Shown one piece after another: positions 1-7,761 of a stretch of 33,707 nucleotides of DNA. The position numbers and the translations under genes are program-made. This stretch comes from CAZAKZ01 sp964485695 (GTDB taxonomy: Bacteria > Planctomycetota > JAFGQW01): NCBI GenBank assembly GCA_964485695.1, contig CAZAKZ010000057.1:1-33707 (forward strand), read 5' to 3'. The stretch's first letter is position 1. Each line of letters opens with the position of its first letter. The notes under the pieces were generated by a model. The model ran no database searches. It had not been told where the DNA came from and saw nothing but the letters and a program-made list of their open reading frames with translations.

Positions 1-410
<410 letters not shown>

Positions 411-452
411 TTTTTTCATGTCTCCACGGATTTCCGGGGAGATGTGAAAAAA
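411..452 (+). other. Long hairpin in the 23S-5S spacer, probable rRNA processing signal
   Basis: Bases 411-425 (TTTTTTCATGTCTCC) pair with 438-452 (GGAGATGTGAAAAAA) over 15 bp with two G-U pairs. CGG 427-429 and CCG 434-436 add three more pairs inside the loop. The stem starts directly at the expected 23S 3' end and lies 60 nt before 5S. It is not followed by a T run, so a terminator is unlikely. An RNase III-type processing site is the simplest reading; that role is inferred. Confidence 0.6.
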
Positions 453-512
453 CGAAGAGCTGTTCACGATCCACAGACCCATCGTTCCTTTAATACAAAC
501 GCATCGAATATT

Positions 513-623
513 TTTCCGGTGATCATAGTGATAAGGAAACACCCGGTCCCTTCCCGAACACGGAAGTTAAGCTTGTCACGCCGATGGTATTGCGAAAGTG
601 AGAGAGTAGGTCGTCGCCGGGAA
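513..623 (+). rRNA. rrf: 5S ribosomal RNA
   Basis: Helix I is formed by TTTCCGGTG (513-521) and CGCCGGGAA (615-623), nine pairs with G-U allowed. Conserved internal landmarks are present: CCCGAACACGGAAGTTAAGC, CGCCGATGGTA and the GAGAGTAGGTCG segment. About 111 nt, typical for 5S. It follows 23S by about 100 nt with no tRNA gene between them and is followed by a strong terminator, so it closes the rrn operon. Confidence 0.95.
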
Positions 624-637
624 TTTAATACAGAAAG

Positions 638-665
638 AGCCCGCCTGGATTGGCGGGCTTTTTTT
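638..665 (+). terminator. Rho-independent terminator of the rRNA operon
   Basis: Perfect 8-bp GC-rich stem AGCCCGCC (638-645) / GGCGGGCT (652-659) with loop TGGATT, followed by a T run to 665. It lies 15 nt after 5S and ends at the first in-frame ATG of the next gene. Confidence 0.93.
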
Positions 666-1475
666 ATGCTCGCCTGGATCCCTCTGGTCGTCCTGTCCGG
701 GTGCGGAATGGAGCGCCTTGTCGTCGAGAACGGGGTGGTTCAGGCTGGCGCGAAGGCCTACGTATGGGTGCGGGCGGAAGCGCTGTGCCTGACGGGATTC
801 CACGGCCCCGTTTCCGGGAGGCGTTTGGATGCGGTCCTGGACGGAGGTTCCATCGGTTCAAGCACCACGGGCCCGGACGGATGGGCGAGAATCCCCCTCG
901 GGGCGCTTGAACCCGGCGTACATCCGATCCGGGTGGCGGGAAGTGGTGGGGGTTCGGTGGTGGAATTTTCGGTTCATGCCGCGCTCCGGGGCAATCCCGT
1001 GGTGGTCTGCGATATCGACGAGACCCTGTACCGATCCGGAGGATTCCAGGTCGTCGATATCCCGGAATCGAGGGCGGACTGGGCCATGACGGGGGCGGCG
1101 GATGTGCTCGATGCCCTGTCGAGACGATTCACCATCGTCTACCTCACCGCCAGGGAAGAGGCGTTTCGAACCGTTACCCGGAAGTTCCTTCAAGCGGGCG
1201 GATTTCCCCCCGGGCCCCTGATCATGTGGGACATCTCCCGAGATCCTGTCTCCCGGATGCTCCTGAAATCCAGACGGCTGGTGACCCTGAAGGCACAGTG
1301 GCCCTGGCTCGCCTGGGGCATCGGAGACCGGGACACGGACCGGATCGCATATCGCCTCGCCGGGATGAAGGTGATTCTGCTGGATCCCGAACTTCAGGAA
1401 CTCTGGAAAAAGGAATCCGAAGGCGTATGGAAGGTGCGTGAATGGAAATCCGTGCCCGGCATCCTGAACTGGTAG
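666..1475 (+). CDS. LNS2-like HAD phosphatase, predicted lipoprotein
   Basis: The 269-residue product carries HAD-superfamily motifs in order: DIDET (116-120, with the two catalytic Asp), YLTAR (159-163), a Lys at about 209 and GDRDTD (220-225). The YLTAR motif, a following FPPGPLIMWD segment and GIGDRDTDRIAYRLAGM resemble the LNS2 domain of lipin-type phosphatidate phosphatases, so a phospholipid-related substrate is possible but unproven. Residues 45-95 look like a small beta-sandwich (GPVSG, TTGPDGWA). The N-terminus is a short hydrophobic run ending in LSGC (Cys13), a possible lipobox, but without the usual basic n-region. The reading frame is open far upstream through 5S; ATG 666 is the first start outside the rRNA and terminator, and it has no clear ribosome binding site. 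ATG 708 is an alternative. Convergent with lexA. Confidence 0.75.
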   Translation: MLAWIPLVVLSGCGMERLVVENGVVQAGAKAYVWVRAEALCLTGFHGPVSGRRLDAVLDGGSIGSSTTGPDGWARIPLGALEPGVHPIRVAGSGGGSVVEFSVHAALRGNPVVVCDIDETLYRSGGFQVVDIPESRADWAMTGAADVLDALSRRFTIVYLTAREEAFRTVTRKFLQAGGFPPGPLIMWDISRDPVSRMLLKSRRLVTLKAQWPWLAWGIGDRDTDRIAYRLAGMKVILLDPELQELWKKESEGVWKVREWKSVPGILNW

Positions 1476-1484
1476 CGGCACGGA

Positions 1485-1531
1485 AAGTAGTCAGTGAAGT
1501 AGTCAGTGAAGTAGTCAGTGAGTAGTCAGTG
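1485..1531. repeat. Tandem array of a 12-bp unit
   Basis: AAGTAGTCAGTG occurs at 1485, 1497 and 1509, followed by an 11-base copy lacking the first A at 1521-1531. It sits between the convergent ends of the phosphatase gene and lexA. A related motif, CAAGTAG three times, is found at 7735-7761. Confidence 0.9.
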
Positions 1532-1554
1532 AAATCACTCCATTCGCATACGAT

Positions 1555-2163
1555 CTACATTCGTCTCAGAACCCCGACCACGACACCCTGGACCTCCACT
1601 TCGCGTGAATAGATCGGATCCAGATCGGAATTGGACGGCTGCAGCCGTATGCGGTTGGGTTCCCGGAAGAACCGCTTCAAGGTCGCCTCGTTTCCCTCGA
1701 TCAGGGCCACCACCGGATCGCCGTTTCTGGGCTCCTTGCCGGGATCGATGACCACGTAGTCCCCGTCCTGGATGTGGTCGTCGATCATGGAGTAGCCCTT
1801 GACCCGCAGGATGAAGTGATTCTTGTGGTCGGGAAACCACTCTGCCAGGTCCAGGTTCTGATCGTCCTGGACCGCCTCGATGGGGGCGCCGGCGGCGATC
1901 GTTCCCAGGATGGGGAGCTGGAGGGGCGTTTCCGTCTCCTCCCGGGGACGGTTGGGCACGAGGGACCTGGAAATGTGCGGCTCCTTCTTGAGATAGTTTT
2001 TGGCGACCAGAGCCTTCACATGCTCGTAGACGGTGATCTTCGACACCTTCAAATGGTCGGCGATCTCTTTCAGGGTGGGGGAGATCCCGTGTTGATCCAG
2101 GTAGTCGTCGATATAGGAAAGAACCTCTTTTTGGCGGCGAGTCAGGCTCTTTCTTTCAGGCAT
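1555..2163 (-). CDS. lexA: LexA repressor (SOS regulator, S24 autoprotease)
   Basis: Transcriptional repressor of the DNA-damage response that cleaves itself when RecA filaments form. In the 202-residue protein, residues 5-65 form the winged helix-turn-helix (LTRRQKEVLSYI, then VSKITVYEHVKALVAKNYL). The cleavage site is Ala91-Gly92 in GTIAAGAPIEA. The catalytic dyad is Ser125 (GYSMIDDHIQDGD) and Lys163 (EATLKRFF). The start is placed at ATG 2163 because AGGAG lies just upstream and the conserved LTRRQKEV begins at residue 7; the frame stays open upstream to 2220. The recognition helix (SKITVYEHV) differs from the E. coli and Bacillus types, consistent with an unusual operator at 2180-2195. 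The gene is convergent with the phosphatase gene. Confidence 0.96.
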   Translation of the reverse strand: MPERKSLTRRQKEVLSYIDDYLDQHGISPTLKEIADHLKVSKITVYEHVKALVAKNYLKKEPHISRSLVPNRPREETETPLQLPILGTIAAGAPIEAVQDDQNLDLAEWFPDHKNHFILRVKGYSMIDDHIQDGDYVVIDPGKEPRNGDPVVALIEGNEATLKRFFREPNRIRLQPSNSDLDPIYSREVEVQGVVVGVLRRM

Positions 2164-2179
2164 GGTCGAGACTCCTAAC

Positions 2180-2195
2180 TGTACTTTTCTGTACA
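2180..2195 (-). promoter_or_regulatory. Candidate LexA operator, TGTAC-N6-GTACA
   Basis: The inverted repeat TGTACTTTTCTGTACA has perfect 5-bp arms and a 6-bp spacer, 16-17 bp upstream of the lexA start codon. LexA genes are usually autoregulated, so this is the natural operator candidate. It does not match the E. coli (CTGT-N8-ACAG) or Bacillus (GAAC-N4-GTTC) boxes. Assignment is by position and symmetry only. Confidence 0.6.
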
Positions 2196-2242
2196 ATGGG
2201 GACAATAGAACCTGAAACAAGATCAGCTATCACGATAAAAAT

Positions 2243-2268
2243 ACGCTATATGAACACGCTATATGAAC
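2243..2268. repeat. 13-bp tandem duplication
   Basis: ACGCTATATGAAC is present twice head to tail (2243-2255, 2256-2268). The second copy contains the stop codon of the small predicted peptide gene on the minus strand. Confidence 0.9.
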
Positions 2269-2345
2269 AGGGCAAACAGGGCCAGAAAAGCCAGCAAGGC
2301 AATGACCGGAAACGGGTTCGATTCCAGCGGTGGATACTCTTCCAT
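2259..2345 (-). CDS. Possible 28-residue single-pass membrane peptide
   Basis: The ORF starts with ATG at 2345 and ends with TAG at 2259. Its product begins MEEYPPLESNPFP and ends in a 15-residue hydrophobic segment (VIALLAFLALFALFI), a typical single transmembrane helix with no C-terminal tail. An AGGAAG ribosome binding site lies 8 nt before the ATG, and a plausible promoter (TTGACG-N17-TATGTG) lies upstream. It is transcribed toward lexA, with lexA's operator in the 95-nt spacer. It resembles small membrane peptides in size and architecture only; no family was recognised. TisB, an SOS-controlled toxin of E. coli, is of similar length, but no sequence link is claimed. It could be a chance ORF. 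Confidence 0.45.
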   Translation of the reverse strand: MEEYPPLESNPFPVIALLAFLALFALFI

Positions 2346-2372
2346 ACGTTCACTTCCTGAGAGTAGCATAGG

Positions 2373-2416
2373 GTCGTACGAACAAACACATAACAAGCCC
2401 GGAGGGTTTTCGTCAA
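2373..2416 (-). promoter_or_regulatory. Possible promoter with palindromic site upstream of the small peptide gene
   Basis: Read on the minus strand: TTGACG (2416-2411), a 17-bp spacer and TATGTG (2393-2388). Around the expected start of transcription lies the near-palindrome GTTCGTACGACC (2384-2373, 8-bp perfect core TCGTACGA). The region is also upstream of hflX on the other strand, so it is a divergent regulatory region. Confidence 0.4.
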
Positions 2417-2516
2417 CCGTTAGCCTAAAAAATACCAAAATTTGTTTCAGGATACGGACAGGTGCCATCTCAGCAAGATCGATAAAGGCTTATATAAAAT
2501 AAAGTTAGGATGTAAT

Positions 2517-3800
2517 TTGGAGGAATATCCAGACGGCCAGATCCAGAGCCAGGACCGGGCGATCCTGGCCGGTGTGCGCCTCGACGGCCGGAGCGACCGG
2601 GAGACCCGGGAGGATTTGGATGAGCTCAGCCTGCTTGCCAGGACCGCGGGTGCGGAGGTCACAGAGGCCGTGATCCAGCGCAGAGCCCGGATTGACCCTG
2701 CCTACTACATGGGCAAGGGAAAGGTGGAAGCGCTGTCGGCCCGAGCCCGGGACCTGGATGCCGGCCTCATCATCTTCGACAACGATCTGTCCCCGGGCCA
2801 GGTGCGGAATCTCGAGGCTCTTACCCTCTGCCGTGTCATCGACCGGAGCGAGCTCATCCTGGACATCTTCGCCCTCCGGGCGCGTACCCGTCAGGCCCGC
2901 ATCCAGGTGGAGCTGGCGCAGCTCGAATATCTCAGGCCCCGCCTGAAGCGCATGTGGACCCACCTGGAGCGGTACGAGGGAGGCATCGGAATGCGGGGAC
3001 CCGGGGAAAAGCAGCTCGAGATCGACCGCCGGCTCATCGACCGACGCATCCGGGACCTGAAGCGCGAGCTGGGTCAGGTCGAGAAGCAGAGGGCCCTGGA
3101 AAGACGGGGAAGAAAAAACACCTTTCGCGTGGCTCTGGTCGGGTATACCAACGCGGGTAAGACCACCCTGCTCAATCGCCTCACGGGGGCGGATTCGTAC
3201 GAGGCGGACGAGCTCTTTGCTACGCTGGACACCAAGACCCGTTCCTGGAATCTGAACGCCACTCGATCCGTGGTCCTCAGTGATACGGTGGGATTTCTCC
3301 GGAAGTTGCCCCACCACCTCATTGCTTCGTTCCATGCGACGCTGGGCGAGGCCATCGAGGCCGACCTCCTCCTTCACGTCATTGACGCCTCGCACCCCCG
3401 CGCCCTGGACCAGGCCCGGGCGGTCCAGCAGGTGGTGGAGAAGGTCGGCGCGAACACAGCACCCGTGTTGAACGTCCTTAACAAATGCGATCGGATTCAG
3501 GATCCCCTGGTGGCCGTCGAACTCCGGGCCGATATACCGGACAGTATCGAGGTGTCGGCAAGGACCGGCGCCGGCATCGAGGTCCTCGAGACAGCCGTCG
3601 TCCAGGAGGTCGATGCGCATGCCGTGGAGCGGGAGATCGTCATTGACGCCGCCAACGGCCGGGCCCTTGCATTCGTCGGGGAGCGGGCCGAGGTCCTCCA
3701 TTCCCGCACCGAGGAGGATTCCCTTCGCTTTCTCCTGCGCATCGGGGATGGGGATTTCAAGCGGCTCCTGAGGATGGGGGGGCGGGTGAGCGACGCCTGA
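2517..3800 (+). CDS. hflX: GTPase HflX, ribosome-splitting factor
   Basis: Ribosome-associated GTPase that splits stalled ribosomes under stress in characterised bacteria. The 427-residue protein has the HflX N-terminal domain (RARIDPAYYMGKGKVEAL, IIFDNDLSPGQ), the helical linker with RGPGEKQLEIDRR, and a G domain with P-loop GYTNAGKTT (209-217), switch II DTVGF (256-260) and NKCD (322-325). The start is taken as TTG 2517 because TTAGGA precedes it by 6 nt; the frame is open to another TTG at 2442 with no good binding site. An A/T-rich TTATATAAAAT at 2490-2500 could hold a -10 element. The gene stands alone on this strand and ends facing the LysM gene. Confidence 0.95.
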   Translation: MEEYPDGQIQSQDRAILAGVRLDGRSDRETREDLDELSLLARTAGAEVTEAVIQRRARIDPAYYMGKGKVEALSARARDLDAGLIIFDNDLSPGQVRNLEALTLCRVIDRSELILDIFALRARTRQARIQVELAQLEYLRPRLKRMWTHLERYEGGIGMRGPGEKQLEIDRRLIDRRIRDLKRELGQVEKQRALERRGRKNTFRVALVGYTNAGKTTLLNRLTGADSYEADELFATLDTKTRSWNLNATRSVVLSDTVGFLRKLPHHLIASFHATLGEAIEADLLLHVIDASHPRALDQARAVQQVVEKVGANTAPVLNVLNKCDRIQDPLVAVELRADIPDSIEVSARTGAGIEVLETAVVQEVDAHAVEREIVIDAANGRALAFVGERAEVLHSRTEEDSLRFLLRIGDGDFKRLLRMGGRVSDA

Positions 3801-3848
3801 ACCGGGAGGCGGCGGCCCCTTTCTGTTGCCCGGAGTTCACGTTCCAGA

Positions 3849-4205
3849 TCACCGTGATTCCACGTCGGGCACCCAGATCACCCTGCCCGCCCGGAGCTTT
3901 CTGGGGTCGCGGATATCGTTGACCCGGGCCAGGGTACTCCATTGCCGGGGGTCGCGGTAGAAGCGCCGGGCCAGAGCTTCCAGGGTGTCTCCATCCTGTA
4001 CGGTGTAGAACCGGCCGGGACAGCGATTCTCCTGGCTCTCGAGGAAGGGGCGGGTCACGGCCTCGGCAGGCTCTTCACGGCTCTTCCGTAGCCACAGGAC
4101 ACCCACGGCGACCAGGAAGAGCAGGGATAGCACTCCCGCCAGGGAAGGCTTCATGAAGATCGGAGGTCGGGGCTTCACCTCCTCGCGGTCCCCGGAGTAC
4201 TTCAC
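3849..4205 (-). CDS. LysM-domain protein with one membrane anchor
   Basis: The 118-residue product has a short basic cytoplasmic start, one hydrophobic helix at about 20-38 (LAGVLSLLFLVAVGVLWL) and a C-terminal LysM domain from about 68 (YTVQDGDTLEALARRFYRD, ending in RAGRVIWVP). LysM domains bind N-acetylglucosamine-containing glycans such as peptidoglycan, so the domain should face the periplasm. The start is GTG 4205 with GGGAGG upstream. It lies 90 nt downstream of secDF on the same strand and is probably the last gene of the trmD-rplS-secDF unit. No enzymatic domain is present. Confidence 0.85.
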   Translation of the reverse strand: MKYSGDREEVKPRPPIFMKPSLAGVLSLLFLVAVGVLWLRKSREEPAEAVTRPFLESQENRCPGRFYTVQDGDTLEALARRFYRDPRQWSTLARVNDIRDPRKLRAGRVIWVPDVESR

Positions 4206-4295
4206 GCTGCTTCCCTCCCCTGTATGGCCTCATTCAAGGCCCCGCTGGCCTCCGTTCGGTCCGCCGGGGGGACGACCGGAGGCTGCCCCGGTCTG

Positions 4296-7148
4296 TCATC
4301 CCTTGGCGGACTTTGCCTTGCCCTCCACCGGGTCGCTCCTACCCGGATTCAACATGAGCACGACGGGACAGGCGATGAAGATGGTGGAGTAGGTTCCGGT
4401 GATGACCCCGACCATGAGAGCGAATCCCAGGCCCTCCAGCACTCCGCGCTCGCCGAAGTTGAACACGAAGAGGCAGGACACCACCAGGAACGTGGTCACG
4501 GATGTGAAGAAGGTCCGCGTCAACGACTGGGTGATGCTCTGGTTCATGGCTTCCTTGAGGGAGACCTTGGTCTTCTTGGTCAGGTTCTCCCGGAGCCGGT
4601 CGAAGATCACGATGGTGTCGTTGAGACTGTATCCGATGATGGTCAGGAAGGCCGCGATGATGGGCAGCGAGATCTTCACGCCCACAAGACCCAGCTGGTC
4701 GAACACGGCAATGGCGCCCATGGTGATGAGCACGTCGTGGACCAGGGCCGCCGAGGCCCCGAGGCCGAAGGTGATGTCGTGGAACCGGATGCGGATGTAG
4801 AAGATGAGCGCCACGATGGCGACGAGGATGGCCAGGATGGCCTTGCCCACGAGCTGTCCCGCCACCTTCGCGCCGATGTACTTCTGATGGGGGATCGGAT
4901 CGGACAGGTTGACCGGATTGGTGCCCGACTTCAGCTGGGAGGCCAGTTTACTCGCCAGGTCGTCCAGTTTCTTGGTCGCGAAGGGCCCCGGCTGCACCCA
5001 GACTTCGTAGCTCTTGAAGCGGCCCTCCGCGTCGGCCTCCTCTAGGGGGGTGACCTTCATGGGGGGGGTGCCAAGAACCTTGAGGGCGCTCTCCAGGATG
5101 TTCTGGGCGGTCGGATTGTAGAAGTTGATCCGGAACCGGAATCCATTCATGCACTGGACCAGCAGCCGCTCCGTCTCGTTGGTCGGTTGCTTCTGGCCCT
5201 GGGGAAGCCCGGGGATCCGTCCGGGGTCGTCGCCGTTTACCCCCATGAATTCAGGATGGTGAACGATGGGGGCTCCGACCAGCTTGTCCTCCAGGCCCTT
5301 CCGCATCTTGGAGAAAAAGACCTCGGCCTCCTTGTCAGATTTCTCCTTGGGGATGCTCTTCTTCACCTCGAAGATGGTGGACCCGGTGCCGGACTCCAGC
5401 TGCGTGGTCGCGCGGCCCTTGACGGTGACGACGTCCAGGAGATCTCCGGACCCGTCGATGCGCTGGACCAGTTCTCGAAAGGTCTCGATCTCCATGGGCT
5501 CCTTCAGCTGGACACGCATCAATGCGCCGCCCGTGAAGTCGATGCCTAGTATCTTCCGGCCCTGGACGCCGAAGAAGACGATGAGGCCGACCGTCACGGC
5601 GATGAGGCTGGTGACCAGGGCGATCTTGCCTCCGGCCAGGAAGTCGAGGGACGGCGGCTTGAACAGGCGCACCACCTTGAGGTCGGAGATTCGCTTCTGG
5701 TCCACGAGCCAGGCCACGATGGTCTTGGTCATGTAGATGGCGGTGAAGAGGTTGATGATCAGGCCCGCGATGAGAACGAAGGCGAATCCCTTGATCTCCC
5801 GGGTGCCGAACATGTAGAGGACCAGGCCCGTGATGAGGGTGGTGATGTTGGCGTCCAGGATGGTGACCGTGGCGCGGTCGTAGCCGTTCTTGAGCGACTG
5901 GATGAACGTCTTGCCCTTGTCCCGTTCCTCCCGGACGCGCTCGAAGATCAGGATGTTGGCGTCCACGGCGATACCGACGGTGAGGATGATACCGGCGATG
6001 CTGGGGAGGGAGAGGGTGGCGTCCATGACCAGCATGAGGGACAGGAGCACGGCCAGGTTCATGAGCAGGGCCAGGTTGGCCAGGATCCCGCCCACGCGGT
6101 AGATCCAGACCATGAACACCAGGACCAGAACCGAACCCAGGAGGATGGCCAGAATGCCCCGTCGGAGGGCGTCCTCCCCCAGGGTCGGGCCGATCTTGTC
6201 CTCGCTCTTCAGGATCGGCTTGATCTTCAGACTCCCCGACTTGATGGTGACGATGAGCTTCCGGATCTCCTCGCGCTCGCCGATGCCCTGGATGATGCCG
6301 GACCCCGGCAGCGTCGTGTTGATCACGGGCCGGGTCACCAGCTTCTCGTTGAAGATGATGCAGAGATTTCGCTTGACATGGTCCTTGGTGAAATCCCGGA
6401 AGGCGTTTTTCCTCTCGGGCCGGAGCTCGAAGAAGACCACCTGCTCGAGCTGGGAGACCGTGGGGTAGACCTTGTTGATGTCCTTCCCGTAGAAGTTCAT
6501 GTCCTTGCCCATGTGGACGATGGCGCCGTACCCGGGCCCCTTCCACTTGCCGCCCGGTTTCCGCGACTTCCACTTGTTGGGGGGGAAGTAGATGAATGCC
6601 GGTTCGTCTCCCGGATTCTTCGCTACGCGGAAGTCCGCCGGGTTCTTGTAGAGCTCCATGAGTTCGCCGGTGTAGGACTCGTCGTAGAGCTCGGGATTGT
6701 TCTGGATGAGCTGGTTCTTCCGGTCCTCCTGGGCCTTCATGAAATCGGCCAGGACGAACTTGGAACCGAGGCCGTCGATGGGGTCCTTGAGCTCCTCCTC
6801 CGTGGCCTCGATGGCCCATAAAAGCTTACCGAGCTCGAGCAATGTATTCTTGACGTTCTTTGCGCTGGTCTCATCCATGCCGGGCAGCTCGATGAGGATG
6901 TCGTCGCGGTTCTCGTCGGTGGTGATGGAGATTTCCTTCAGGGCGAGGCGGTCGACCCGTTCGCTCATGACGCCCTTGATCTCATCCAGCTCGGTCTTGG
7001 AGGGGTTGTCGGGGACGTGGTAGATCAGCGAGGTTCCACCCTTGATGTCCAGGCCCAGGTTGAACTCGCCGCCGATGAGGAAGAACAGGCCCACAAACAA
7101 CAGGATGACCAGGATGATGAAGAATCGAGTCCCCAGGTTGGGCAGCAT
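4296..7148 (-). CDS. secDF: Fused protein translocase subunit SecDF
   Basis: Accessory Sec translocon subunit that uses the proton gradient to pull exported proteins out of the channel. At 950 residues it fuses SecD and SecF. SecD half: first helix at about 9-27, LGLDIKGGTS (31-40), a large periplasmic region to about 325, then helices with VGIAVDANILIFERVREE (391-408) and MFGTREIKGFA (446-456). SecF half: a helix at about 509-527, GIDFTGG (535-541), a periplasmic region of about 215 residues (much longer than in E. coli SecF), then helices with GYSLNDTIVIFDRLREN (839-855) and FGERGVLEGLG (898-908). The start ATG 7148 is preceded by AAGGAA. It follows rplS by 72 nt. Fused SecDF is known in Bacillus, Bacteroidetes and PVC-type bacteria. 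Confidence 0.96.
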   Translation of the reverse strand: MLPNLGTRFFIILVILLFVGLFFLIGGEFNLGLDIKGGTSLIYHVPDNPSKTELDEIKGVMSERVDRLALKEISITTDENRDDILIELPGMDETSAKNVKNTLLELGKLLWAIEATEEELKDPIDGLGSKFVLADFMKAQEDRKNQLIQNNPELYDESYTGELMELYKNPADFRVAKNPGDEPAFIYFPPNKWKSRKPGGKWKGPGYGAIVHMGKDMNFYGKDINKVYPTVSQLEQVVFFELRPERKNAFRDFTKDHVKRNLCIIFNEKLVTRPVINTTLPGSGIIQGIGEREEIRKLIVTIKSGSLKIKPILKSEDKIGPTLGEDALRRGILAILLGSVLVLVFMVWIYRVGGILANLALLMNLAVLLSLMLVMDATLSLPSIAGIILTVGIAVDANILIFERVREERDKGKTFIQSLKNGYDRATVTILDANITTLITGLVLYMFGTREIKGFAFVLIAGLIINLFTAIYMTKTIVAWLVDQKRISDLKVVRLFKPPSLDFLAGGKIALVTSLIAVTVGLIVFFGVQGRKILGIDFTGGALMRVQLKEPMEIETFRELVQRIDGSGDLLDVVTVKGRATTQLESGTGSTIFEVKKSIPKEKSDKEAEVFFSKMRKGLEDKLVGAPIVHHPEFMGVNGDDPGRIPGLPQGQKQPTNETERLLVQCMNGFRFRINFYNPTAQNILESALKVLGTPPMKVTPLEEADAEGRFKSYEVWVQPGPFATKKLDDLASKLASQLKSGTNPVNLSDPIPHQKYIGAKVAGQLVGKAILAILVAIVALIFYIRIRFHDITFGLGASAALVHDVLITMGAIAVFDQLGLVGVKISLPIIAAFLTIIGYSLNDTIVIFDRLRENLTKKTKVSLKEAMNQSITQSLTRTFFTSVTTFLVVSCLFVFNFGERGVLEGLGFALMVGVITGTYSTIFIACPVVLMLNPGRSDPVEGKAKSAKG

Positions 7149-7220
7149 ATTCCTTCGAGCTCCCTTGTAACGATACTGTTACGGTTCTTTGTAGGGGGGG
7201 GCGATGCCGCCCCTAACGGT

Positions 7221-7697
7221 TCAGGTTTTTGCAGGTTCCTCGGGCACCCCGGTGCCGTCTTCAGCGGGAGTATCCGTGGCCTCTGCGGCCGCGGAGTGCT
7301 TCTTCTTCTTCTTTTTCTTCAGCGACGATTTTTTGCGGTCCAGGGCGCCCGCCCTGAGGTCTTCCTTGATGCGGGTGGCTTTCCCGACCCGTCCCCGAAG
7401 GTAGTAGAGCTTCGCGCGGCGAACCCGGCCGCGTCGAACGACCTTGATGTCCATCACCTTGGGCGAATGGAGGGGGAGGGAGAGCTCCACGCCCTCCCCG
7501 GCCACGATGCGGCGTACGGTGACAGAGGCCTGGATCCCGGAGCCGCGCGAGGCAATGACCGTTCCAGCAAACGTCTGGATACGTTCCTTGTCGCCCTCCC
7601 GGATCCGGAGGCCGACTTCCACGGAATCGCCTATGCGGAAATCCTTCGGGATCTCCTGCTTCATGTACGGCTTTTCGACTTCATGTAGGGTAGTCAC
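7221..7697 (-). CDS. rplS: Large-subunit ribosomal protein L19 (bL19) with a C-terminal tail
   Basis: Residues 1-120 match bL19, located at the 30S-50S interface: FRIGDSVEVGLRIREGDKER, then VTVRRIVAGEGVELSLPLHS and RRAKLYYLRGRVGKATRIKE. The usual length is about 115-120; this protein has 158 because of a Lys run (residues 128-135) and an acidic, Ala/Pro/Thr-rich tail, likely disordered. The start is GTG 7697 with GAGG upstream; ATG 7664 would remove the conserved N-terminal helix. Directly downstream of trmD (56 nt), the common trmD-rplS order. Confidence 0.95.
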   Translation of the reverse strand: MTTLHEVEKPYMKQEIPKDFRIGDSVEVGLRIREGDKERIQTFAGTVIASRGSGIQASVTVRRIVAGEGVELSLPLHSPKVMDIKVVRRGRVRRAKLYYLRGRVGKATRIKEDLRAGALDRKKSSLKKKKKKKHSAAAEATDTPAEDGTGVPEEPAKT

Positions 7698-7734
7698 GGT
7701 TCCGGTCCTCTATGATTCAGTTCACGGATTCCAG

Positions 7735-7761
7735 CAAGTAGCCAAGTAGTTAGTCAAGTAG
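7735..7761. repeat. Threefold CAAGTAG motif
   Basis: CAAGTAG occurs at 7735-7741, 7743-7749 and 7755-7761, in the rplS-trmD spacer and across the trmD stop codon (7754-7756). It resembles the AAGTAGTCAGTG array at 1485-1531. Confidence 0.75.

Noticed and set aside
444..665. Upstream extension of the phosphatase frame through 5S rRNA
   Set aside because: It runs through the 5S gene and terminator and encodes a basic, non-family sequence.
1485..1531. CRISPR array
   Set aside because: The copies are contiguous with no spacers, and no cas gene is near.
2442..2516. Longer HflX starting at TTG 2442
   Set aside because: No ribosome binding site, non-family sequence, and it would run through A/T-rich promoter-like DNA; TTG 2517 has a better site.
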